DNA from: Bursaphelenchus xylophilus
Lineage: Eukaryota; Nematoda; Chromadorea; Rhabditida; Aphelenchoididae
NCBI GenBank assembly: GCA_904066235.2
Contig: CAJFCV020000006.1
Location: forward strand, 5,270,001-5,334,000
Reading direction: 5' to 3'
Length of the DNA stretch: 64,000 nt
Positions 37,065-48,200 of the stretch are shown here, piece after piece. The notes beneath the pieces were generated by a model. It was given only the letters and a program-made list of their open reading frames with translations. It searched no databases and was not told the DNA's origin. Each line of letters opens with the position of its first letter. Position 1 is the first letter of the stretch. Both the position numbers and the translations under genes were made by a program.

Positions 37065-38474
37065 CTAAAATACGAAAATAATTTGAATATTCTGGGCCAA
37101 AATTATATTGTACGTTATACTAAAATCATGATTTTTGAATTTTAACATTAAAACCCTAATTTTAATCTTCATTGATTGTTTTCGAATACCCTCTTCCATT
37201 ATCGACCAAGCTCTTCCCTGATTATTCATGCAATTTCTATCTTTTTTATGCAAAAAATGTTTACCTCCATCTTACTAAAAAGACCTTCGTTTAATCAAAA
37301 CATTCCTTTTTGCAGGTTTTAACCAGCTAGGAACATTGTTTGACCGTTCTCTGAAAGAGGGCGAAAGAGAGCTCTCTGATGGAAACCCCACTGGTAAACA
37401 TCTCTTTTTTTATGCGCCCAAATTTTATTTTCAGAGTTCCTTTTTCACAGTAAAGATTAGTCAGTGTTATTGTATCCCAAGTAAAACTGGACTATTTTTT
37501 GTTACATTACCCACCCAAGATTTGGGCCCAAAACAGTCTCGAAACGAAAATGTGGCGAGAAAAACGTCGAAATATTTTTTGCAAAAAGCTTTTGGCAACA
37601 AATTTGGTAAACAAAACCGAATCCAACCCAATACTTCCGGTACTTTTCACTTCTTCTTATCAGTTTTCTTCCGTTCCGCTCTATTTTACACATCTGACAT
37701 TGTATTAGGTACAGTTCTTTAGTTTCTTCGAGGATTTACGTAATAAGATGAAGATTTTTAGGTTTAAACTGTGCGCAAAATGGCGGTGGACGAAGCCAGA
37801 GCCGCGTTTGATCTGTTGATGAGCACTGGGCAAGGCAGAGCACGTCAAGAAAAAATAAAAGAAAAACGGGCGCCCAATGAAAAAGCCTAGAATTTTTTTT
37901 GGCATTCTGCCCTGTGCAAATCCGTTTTTGTCCAAATGGTTTGCAATATTTAGACATAAAGATTAATAGTAAATCACAAGATATTGATATCAATAGAAAG
38001 CTCGAGAGCTGCTTAAGCTAATAGAACCAAAATATACCCATAATCGTAGTATTTTGACAGTTTTCCATGGCGAAGAATACAACGTCTAAATAAAAGTTTG
38101 TATCGACGATACCGACTCAGAGAGCACTGGAAGGAGGTATAGGCTCCACGTCAAAAAAATCCTTAAACTGTTCTTCGAGTATCTACACCGGTCCCGTCCC
38201 GCTTGATGGGACAGTTTTTTTGATATTTGGCCTTGAAATTTGCACTATTTTTAGCCTAGCTCGAACCATGTTCAGAAAATGCATCACGATGACACCCATT
38301 TAGAATGTACCAGCGGTATAAAAAACAGTTGTATACGACTAGTAGTACTCCCTAGAGTTCCCATAAAAAAAATTAGGTTAAAAGTTGTTGTTATGTGCAA
38401 TTTGGATGACAGGTTTTATGATTTTTTTTTCGCTGTGAGAACCTTTGCAATGCCCGCAATTTCTTGACGTGCAG
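37065..38474. other. Divergent interval with unresolved 5' exons
   Basis: It lies between the minus-strand Ly6-like gene and the plus-strand four-TM gene, so first exons of both must fall here or be very short. Frames are AT-rich and no splice chain could be fixed with confidence. Confidence 0.4.
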
Positions 38475-39154
38475 AGCCCTTCAAAATTATTATTTTGGCA
38501 TTCACATTAAGGTATGTCTATGGTTTTGTTATTTTTTTGGAATTTTGGGTATGAAATGTGTCAAGTAATGAAAGGATAGTTTGTATTCATGTAGACGATT
38601 TCAGAGTCTGGCTATTTTCATGACCTTTATGGACCTTTTGATCAATGTTTTCCCGGCGATGTTAGTGAATATCAACTTTCGCATTATCCTCTTTGCAATT
38701 ACACTGGGTATGAGGATCCCCGCTTTATATACCGTCCTTGTTCCAAAAGTCAAGTATCTCAATGGGTACAAGGCACTGTTGGTAAGTAGTTTTTTTAAGC
38801 TTTAAATGGTTTTAGTTGATCACTGTTGCTCTCACCTTCGCCACAAACTGTGCCCAGATTATTGTGAATTTCACTTCAACTAACTGCCAAAAGATTCCCT
38901 TGCGCAATTTCTTCGCCGTTTCTTCGGTGATCTGCCCTTTGGAGTTGGTGGTTTTCATGACCATTAGCCAATACATTAATTTTGTGGCTGATCAAGGAGT
39001 AATTCCCCCTCCCACTGGTCCGAACGATCCTTCTGGAGCCAGCGAGTCGCCTGCCAATGAGAAGAAGATGAAGGAGGAAATAAACGAAGTTATTAACACC
39101 TCCGGCAGCCTCAATACCTCTGTTTCCGATCCAAATGCTCCTTTGTTGGCCTAG
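38475..39154 (+). CDS. Four-TM protein, LAPTM/DUF7027-like, 5' end missing
   Basis: Recognised exons are 38475-38511 (tentative), 38605-38781 and 38816-39154. They encode four hydrophobic segments: one starting FGIHIKSLAIF, one starting FRIILFAITLG, one starting LLITVALTF, and one starting FFAVSSVIC. A soluble tail of about 55 residues follows, rich in Pro, Asn and Ser and ending APLLA. A short hydrophilic stretch into an HIKS-type first helix, four helices in about 150 residues and a Pro-rich cytosolic tail are reminiscent of lysosome-associated four-TM proteins of the LAPTM type. This is a similarity of layout, not a proven homology. The start codon was not found. Confidence 0.5.
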
Positions 39155-39325
39155 TGGAATGTCAAGTTGTTGTTGGGTCTTTTTTTACTTCCGTTGAGTC
39201 ACTGTTGTTGTTGTTGTTATTGTTGATTGATCTTATTCTAGTTGGCAAGATTTACTTTTCTTGACCCTGATTCTAAGCATCTCCAAAATTTAAAATCTAT
39301 AACCTCTAGTACATCAAATTTTGAG

Positions 39326-40215
39326 TTACTTTAACCCTGCGTTGTTTCTGTAAGTCTCCCTAATAAACTTTTTCTGGTAATGTTGAAAGTTTTTCTTACC
39401 CTTCCGTTCATAATTCATTGGACCAACATAAGGATCATAACCATAATGAGGGGTGTATCCCACATGGCCATTACTGTAGATATTACTAGGGTTACCAGCA
39501 AAAGGGTTCTGACCTCTCATCTGCATCTCAAATACTCGACTTTCCTCTTGTTTCAGCTGAAAGTTCACTTTTATTTATATTATTCATGATTATCTTCTGA
39601 TTTTTTGGTCAAACTTCTTCTTAATCTTATGTAATTGATTGCGCAATTATGAGTTTATTGTTCGGGGGTTTTTCAAGACATTCTGTAAAAGAACTTTTCA
39701 AGGGCCATTCAACCGTAAAACGATTGATTTTTGAGTAGTCTCCTCACAAACATTTTTTACTTTTTTGTAGAATCGAATAGGATTAGCCCAAACTCATTCG
39801 GTGCACCCCAGTTTAAAGCGGTCTAAAGCCTCGCGTTCAGGTGTAATCAGCCCGAAAGTGAAGGTTAAACGTTTGATTCTATTGTCTGCGGATTCGGGGA
39901 GCGATTCACAAGGAAAAAACGCATAAATTACCCGAAAAACGGATGGGATTGACAATTGAATCAAAAATAGGGGGTGGAGAGGGTGACTGATGGGAGGAAA
40001 ACGTAAAATACGCGTTGGGAATTACAGAAAAGCGCAAAATCATCGTGGATAATATCGAAAGAAATGGGCAATTTATGAAAGTCGAGGTAAGATTCGTTGA
40101 CGTCGATGAAACCAAAATTTATTACCTGCGCGATCCGCCGCGACTCATCGGCCTCTGTCCAAATCTCTGCGTGGATCGCCGTTCCCAGCGCCGCCACCAA
40201 CAAGGCCAATCGCAT
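39326..40215 (-). CDS. Small secreted Tyr/Gly/Asn-rich protein
   Basis: Exon 1 (40215-40126) encodes a clear signal peptide, MRLALLVAALGTAIHA, followed by EIWTEADESRRIAQ. Exon 2 starts at 39556 in the same phase. It encodes a Gln/Glu-rich piece, then a Tyr-, Pro- and Gly-rich segment (HVGYTPHYGYDPYVGP). Two ends are possible. Reading straight through ends at 39326 with a Lys-rich tail of about 24 residues. A 52-bp intron (GTAAGA at 39399, TTACAG before 39347) would instead give an 87-aa protein ending ETTQG. No family is recognised; an extracellular or cuticle-associated product is inferred. Confidence 0.6.
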
Positions 40216-42262
40216 GTTTCGGGGCTCGTTTCAAGCACGCATTAGACCATTGACATGCGGGTCCGAGCCTTGGAACTACCTTCCTCGCCTTCTCTGAAAA
40301 TGTTTATTCTAAGGGCGAGAAAAGGGAACGCGCGAGAAAGGAGGTGATAAACAGGGAAAACAAGAATCATATCGAAACTGGTCCGCTTTGAACCTTTACC
40401 GCATCATGGAATGGGGAGGAGGGAAGAAAGAGTAAGGAAACGACTGAATTTGGAAAAATGGTGGGGGTTTTGTCAAGGTGGCCTGTAAAAGTCGGGGTGG
40501 TAAGATCGGAGTTTATGATTGGTCTAGGAGAAGGTCAACTTTTTGATGTTTTTGGCAAAATGAAGGCTGTAAATTACAAAGACACAAGTGATTAGAAAGC
40601 TTTTTTTGAATCAAAAATAGGATGTCTCAACTTTTCGAGCAACGAAAATCCGAAAGAACTACCATAATCCTATTCATCGGGCCTCCAACTTTGTGGCCAC
40701 TCAATGACTAACAAAGAAAAGGCTGATTCAAATGTTTCATGCGGCTTCGAAGCAGAGAGCGGTCGCATAAATATTTGTAAGCTACACCGAGAGCATTGAC
40801 CGCAATTAATTTGAGCGCCAGCCGGGGGATACGTGGAAAGCAGAGGGGGTATCAGATCGGGGAATTGAGATGGGGAATGCGGAAGAGCAAAGGTCATAAA
40901 ATTAGCACATTTTAGGGAGACATTACCGTACCAGACAAGTTGATATCAAAACTATTATGAGTAATAGATCACAATCCAAATTTGATGACTAAAGTAATAT
41001 CCAGTTTATTTCACAATCAATCCGCGATTTCTAAACCACAGAGATCTCCAAAAAGTCGCATATTGTCAAACATGACTTATCCCTGAGATCCCTCGCCTTT
41101 TTCACAAACCATAAAAATTTGAAAAGCTGACAAAAGGAAACAGATCAAGTATAATGTGATATTATCCACGGAGATCAGCCATCCATGACCAGTCTGTTTT
41201 GACGTAACCTCATAAAAGCGGGGGGAATTGATGAAAAATATTCGGGGAAAAAGGATAGCCAATGTCCAAAAAAAAATTCAGATGTTCAGACGCCAAAAAG
41301 AAATAGAAATAAGTAAGAGAAATTGGTAAATTTGGGAGAAATCTGAGGTGGTTTTCGTAAGATGGGCTGTAAAAGTGGTAGTAATAAAAACAGAGTTTAT
41401 GATTTGTCTAGCGGAAGGTAATTTTTTATGTTTCCAGTAAAGTAAAGGCTGTCGTTACAAAAAAGTATCGCCAACGTGATCTTGGATTTTTTTTTGAGTC
41501 ATAAGGGGCGTTTTTCGAGGTTTTGAGTTACATAAGATACGAACAAGTTACAAAAATGACCAGTTGACATCTTCAAAAAACTATATTAGTCGCAAAAAAG
41601 ACGGCCATTGTCCACAAAAGATTCAAAAAAATATTCGGACGCCCTCAAATTAACTGGGACGCTCGCCTCTCACATTTATGGACGACCGAAAAGTCTCGAG
41701 CGTCGCAAGAGAAAAGGGACAGTCGAGATCATCGGGGACGACCTTGGAAGGCAACGTTCAGACGTTATTATAGCGAGAGAGGTCTTCCGCTCTCCCGTTT
41801 TTACAACGAAAATAGTTTTGTTGTAAACTTTCACTGAGCAATTACCCGGCTCCCTCCCCACCTTACTAATACCTCTATTCTTTGTCGCCTTTTTTCCTGA
41901 ATAACGCACCGGTCAGGGGAAATGGGGAGGGAAATAAGGGGGCGCGACACTCCAGAAAAGGTCACTGATTCAAGGGAGCTCTTATTACGCGGGTTTCGGG
42001 CACCGCGCATTCATCCCATTTTAAAAAGTATATCCAATATACGGATCAAGATACCGCGACGACTGACGGGAATGGGAATAATCGCGGGAATGAGGGAATT
42101 AGGCGAATAAGGATGCACTTTTAAGAAAACAATGTGGGAAAGACGCTAAAGAGTTCACACATCTAATTGTATTCTAGATTAGGTCAAGTTTTAGACGCAA
42201 AGAATAAAAACACATACAAAAACAACTACTTTAATGTTTATTCACACCCAAATCCCCGTAAA
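40216..42262. other. 2 kb intergenic region, no gene recognised
   Basis: It contains the promoter side of the small secreted protein and the 3' side of the proteoglycan gene. A TTTATT (minus-strand AATAAA) at 42237-42242, just after the proteoglycan stop, is its likely polyadenylation signal. Frames such as 41608-41826 show no domain. Confidence 0.45.
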
Positions 42263-45200
42263 TTAACACTTGAACCACAGCGATGCAAATGTGTTGTTAT
42301 TAACTCTGAATCCGTTGAACTTGAATGCAAACAGAGTGCATTTCCCGTTACTTTCGGGCTCGAACATGAACCCAACACAACTGTCCGTCCTGGCCTTGTT
42401 GCACAGATTGCGGCAATCCGAGTCGTAATTCACATACCCTGCGGCCGAACCTGCGGTAATCGAGCTGGCCAGGACATTCTGAGTCTCTTCGCGGTAACCG
42501 TGTGGACATTCATCAGCTGAAATGAACATGTAAACAATGTTAAGATCGTTTCATCCAAATGTTGCGTAAACTTACAATACTCATCACTGTCATCTTCGTC
42601 TCCTGAAGTTGTGAACTCTTCATCCGGTTCTGTAACTTCTTCTGGACGTCCAGTAGTCAGTTCAGGATAATCTCCGGTAAAGCCAGCCTCTGTAACCCCT
42701 CCACTTCCTTCTGTAATTCCATTTGTCTCGCTCTTAGTTACTCCATTCGTCAATCCCTGACTCGCTCCGTTGGTTAGTCCCTCTGTAGCTTCACTGAAAT
42801 CAGTTATCTCTTCGTTCACGGTAGTCAGTTCGGGGTATTCTACAGTACTTGCAGCGAGATCCGTAGCTTCTGTCAACCCATTTCCATCGGTATATTCATA
42901 ATTTCCTGTTGTTATATCAGCCGATCCTTCGGTCACCGGGAATCCTCCAGTTGTAATTGAAACTTCGGCATCCGTTACTTGATAATCGCTGTGAGTGGAC
43001 ATTGTGAGCTCTGCATCCGTGACTTTGCCCGTTTCTGATTCGGTTGGAGTGTAATCATAGTTACCGTAATCATGAAGCTTGGTGGTTGTCTTAGTTGGAA
43101 TGTAAGGAGCAGTAGTTCTGTTGACAACCTTCTTCGTTGTTGGTTTGTAAGTCCATTTGAAAGTAGGCTGTCTTCGAGTTGTGACATCTGGGACAGTGAC
43201 TGAATAATCTCCGAATCCATCCGTTGTCGGTTCACCTGCAAGTTGAGTGGTTTCTGGGTAATCATTGTTGGACGTGACTTCTGAAGGGTCTGTTAGTTCC
43301 GTTCCAGATTCAGGTCCACTTGAGGCCAAAGTTGTCTCGATGCCTTCACCGGAGGACTCTGTGACCGTTTCACTGGCTTCGGTAACCTTTCCCGGAGATT
43401 CTGTGATTGCTCCTGATGATTCTGTAACGTCTCCACTGGACTCTGTGACCTCTCCGCTGCTCTCTGTTGCTGATCCTTCTCCGCTTGAGGCTTCAGTAAC
43501 ATTGACTTCTCCACTGGCTTCTGTCACGGCTTCAGTAATAGATGGTGACCCACTGGCCTCTGTAACTTCACCGCTGCTTTCGGTAACTTCTCCAGATCCA
43601 CTACTTTCAGTTGCCGAGCTTTCTCCACTTGAAGACTCAGTAACAGCGCCGGAACCGCTTCCTTCTGTAACATCGTTGCCAGATCCAGAAGAGTCTGTTG
43701 GGGATTCTGTGTAGCCAGTTACTTTTCCGGTCGATTCATCAGGAGCTTCAGTTGTGGCCAAGCCAGATCCAGAAGAAGCAGTGGTTTCAAGGCCGGATCC
43801 AGAACCAGAATTGTCTGAAAATAAATTTTATTGTAAGTAGACATCAGATATTTTTTATTAAAAAAAAGTATAATAATATTACTCCTGTTGTCATTGAGTA
43901 CAATGGATACCGTACCAATGCCGCAGTAATTAAACTTACCGGCAGCCAAGGTTGATCCACTTGAATCTCCTGAGGCATCCGTACCCGAGGCCCCAGACGA
44001 GTCCGTGCTGTCCGAAGCGGGGCCAGGTGAGGTCGCTCCAGAGGCGCCCGAACCAGTTTCGCCCGAGGCATCGGTGGAGTCGGACTGACCGCTGGCTGAA
44101 AACTAAACTTGACTGCTGACCGTTTTGTTCCCCCTTTCGCGTGAATGGACCCCAGAGGGGAGGGAGAGAGATAGATGGTTGATGATTCGTATGTTATTCA
44201 TGGATTAACGGAAGAGGAAGAAGAGACCGCCGCTTATGAATGCATTTGTTTTTTCTGTCAATTTAATCTTTTTTTATAGAACCCCATCCCATGATGGATG
44301 TGTCGTCTAATTACGTTTCGGACACCCGCACATATTCTTGTTCGGCCGCCGCGGCCATAACGAGACTTGTTTTGTCCGCGCGTTTTTATTCAGCGCCGTC
44401 TTGAGGGACTTTCCGGGATTCCGCTAGTATTATATCGTCTGAATTAGCATACGACATCGCTGGTGAGGGTCTTTTTTGAAAGGAAAAAGCGGATTTTTAG
44501 TGTTATTCCTAACAAAAACACTTGTACTTAACGCCTGCTGAGATTGTGGTTTGTTGTGACTGGCCCACTTGTTGAGTGAGGTTGAGTGAGCAAGCCCCAT
44601 CTCAAACCCCTGAGGCATTTGTCTTTGCAAGTGGGGATTTGTTACCTTTTTTACGGACTTTCGCGCCTAAGTGCTCTTCCCATTTCTTAACGACCGCTTG
44701 TTTCCGGACCTTTTTCCCCGATGCCCTGAGGCCAGGAAAGCGACTGCTTAAACCGGCGGTTCTGGATCGGGGTCAGAGTCATTCTCGGATTGCGTGACTC
44801 CGCCTTTATGCTTCAGAAGGCCCGGCTTTTGTGTTCTTCACGGTGACATCCCTTCTCTTATGTCTGGTCCAACAAAGGATTGGTCGGTCCACTCTCTCCC
44901 CACTTTTTACTCGAGTTAACGGCTCTGAGAGTTATCTTGTAGGTCGTTGTACTCCTATCTGATCGTATAAAAATAGCCGGAACGATGTTAGGAAGAGGAG
45001 TTCAGATTCCTGTCACTTCTGATGGCAAAGATCAGAAAAATATTTCCTTGGAACCCCTTGCCCGGCTCCAGACGCCCCAAATCTCGATGCCTTATATGAT
45101 TTGGGCCCTCAAAATTTGATTACCACGCCTTTTTCGGGCAAAAGTCGTGTCCCGTTCAATTCTCGCTCACTCTCGCCTCATTTGGGCCCTGAGTTCGGAA

Positions 45201-48200
45201 GCCGAAATTCGGGCCCAGAAATGAAGAATTCGGTTTTTATATGCCCGCGGCCGTTTAAACAATCCGAAGGACTGCACTTTGTTGATTTACTGCTCGCAGT
45301 TACTTAGAAGTCGCGTTAATTGACTTCTGGTATCGACGATCTTTTTGTTACACCAAGATTTTACTGCAATCAACATATTTTTTTTAATTTTGAGATCTCC
45401 GTGGCTCTATTTTGTACTGTAGGAGCCAATAGTCCCGTGTTATGTTGTTGATCTTCCTCCTTTTTATTCGGCTGTTTGCAGTAGTCAGCACTTTGTCAAA
45501 ACGAATTTTGAATGTGAGATGCCAAGAAGCGGCGCGCCTGGCTTCTGAATCCCCGAGAGACGTCACGAAGATTTTCAACGCCTTCTCCTCGTTAACCACC
45601 GCCTTCTTCGTCCGACTCCCCGGATGTTGCCCATCATAACCATGCTGTTCGTCTTGCTGGGCCTGGTTCGGGCCCAGCCTTGGCTTTCGCCGGATTTCCC
45701 GGTTCGTCTAATTGACGACACCATTGATCATATGACATCCAGATTATTGCCGGAGGCCACTGTCTGTCGATATTGTCTGTGCGATCGTCATACGTTGACG
45801 GTGACTTGTGCGTCGGCCAAATTAAGACTAAAGACGCTGATCTTACCTCAATGGGCCGAGATCTTCCATGCTTACAATGTGTCGGTCCCCGAGTTCCCTC
45901 ATTTTACTTATCATCCGGGACTAAAGGTAAGCCAGACAAACCGCGCATTACTTATCTTAAAAGCAGGGCCAGAGGTCATGTTTTCCGTTTTTCCTACCAT
46001 AACCTTCGTGAATAATGTATAAAACATCATGCGGTTTGTATTGCAGGTGCTTCGCATCAACAATTGTCATCTGAAGCACCTCCATCCCCTTTCATTCATC
46101 CCATTGCCCAATTTGGAGACGGTTCATTTGACTGACAATGAGATCAGCTCTCTTCCGGAGACGTTGTTCAGGAGACTGGTTCACCTGAGAATAATTAATC
46201 TGGCCAGGAACAAAATCAATAATCTCGATGATTTGGAATGGTCATTGCCTGAGGGGCTGATTCTAGAACAACTTCATTTGGATGGGAATCCAATAAAATT
46301 GGGGAAATCCGAGAGCTCAATCCATTCATGGCCAAGAACAAGACAATTAAATCTGGCCAACGCCAATGTTATGCATGTCAATTCAACTCATGTCATTTTC
46401 CAAGTAAGATCTTCCTTGAAATCGTTGTATTGTCTGTACCATAAGTATTGACTCTAATTATCTTCAGGATTCCCCCTTATGCCTCCAAGAAGCTTGTCGG
46501 GCCCTGAGGCTATCCCCAAAAGTCTGGGAAGTGATGCATTCCCTTGATCTCTCCGAAAACTCCAAAATTCATCTTCATCCATCGGCGTTTGAATCCTTGA
46601 CTAACCTCAGTTCTCTTCGGCTTGCTGGTTGTCCATTATCTGACAATATTCTGACTTGGCTTGACTCCCCGACCAACCGAATCCGCCATCTCGACCTTAA
46701 TGATGCAAGATTTGAACTTCAAATCAAAGAATGGCGATTCTGCGCGCCTTCCTTGGAATGGCTGGATATCTCCGGGATCGGGATCTCTTCTCTCAAAGTC
46801 CAACCCAAATGCTCTAACCTTCAATGGTTATACGCGGAGAGGAATAATTTGGAAAGAGCCGAGATCAAGTCCCATTCTTTGGTGGGGATCCATCTCCGAG
46901 GGAATAAACTTCAAATCTGGCCATTGCCAATTGGCCAAGACGCTTTGCCCTTCAGCAGATTGACGTATTTGAGTTTGTCGGATAATCTAATGGACACAGT
47001 GCCTCCTCACGCTCTCCATTCCCTTCCTCAACTGGAGATCTTGGACTTGTCCAATAACCGGCTGACCTCTCTTCCTCGTTCCGCAATGCCGACGATGGAA
47101 TTGAAGCTTCGGAGTCTGAATGTTTCAGACAATTTCCTCGAAGAATTCAAACCGCCGATCCTGCCGTCTCTGGCCGTCCTGGATTTGAGCAGTAACAACT
47201 TAAATATGATCGACAACGACTTCTGGATCTCGTTGCCGCTTCTTCAACGTCTTCATTTAGCAGGAAATCCCCCTCAAATGTTAGTGGATTGGGAGTCGAC
47301 AGCCATCCGACATTCCACTCAACTAATGGAGCTCGATTTATCGAATATGGGACTTCATGAAATCCCTGTACTAAGTCAGCTAAAGCATCTGAGGTCGTTG
47401 AGGTTGGACTCGAATAAGATCTCGTTTTTGGATGGCTCGAGACTGCCAAAATGTCTGATGAGTCTGAGCAGTCGCGGCAACTTTATCCATCTTTTGGGCA
47501 ACTTTAGCGAGGACCAATTCTCATGTCTCAAAGAGATGGATCTGGCCAGGAACCCGTTGAAATGCGACTGCTCGTTAGCCTTATTGTCGCCGATTTTGGA
47601 ACATCAGGCCGGGTATACGGTAAGTTTCCGAAATTTTATTTTTTATCATCTTTTTCTGAGTAGAACACTGTTATAAGACGGGGATAGTAAACAATGTTTT
47701 CGAGGACCCTGTTGCGAGAAAATAAAGGACCCATCAAAGAAATGCCATCTCGGATTATGACATTCCTACTTCCGTTACTTTATACTAGCCCATCGGAGGG
47801 GGCCATAAAAAACATAATATCGAGTTTTATGCTTGATGCACATTACTTCCTTACTACAGTAAAAAAGAGAAATTTTGAAGTTTTGAAAGTAAAAAAATTG
47901 TTTCCATAATGGGTAGTCTTCAAAAATTATCGTATATATTGGCTGGATTTGCAAAGATCGGGCTAAAACTTTGAGAGATGGAGATGTGGTCTATATACAG
48001 AAACCGTGCCATATACAGCAGCCACAAAGTCTAAACAAAAACCGAGCCTTGCCCTCTATGAAATTAGCATCTAAGATTTCCTAACTTAACCATCCCAAAT
48101 TTTAATACAAACACTTTCCAGGACCGAAGTGAATATTACTGTTTCTCGGATAACTGGCAACATCCCCTCAGGGCATATGTGGAAAGCGCCAGATTCTGCC

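Noticed and set aside
42975..43714. Frames opposite or beside the Thr/Ser-rich proteoglycan exon
   Set aside because: These are shadows of a repetitive coding exon; low-complexity repeats keep other frames open by chance.
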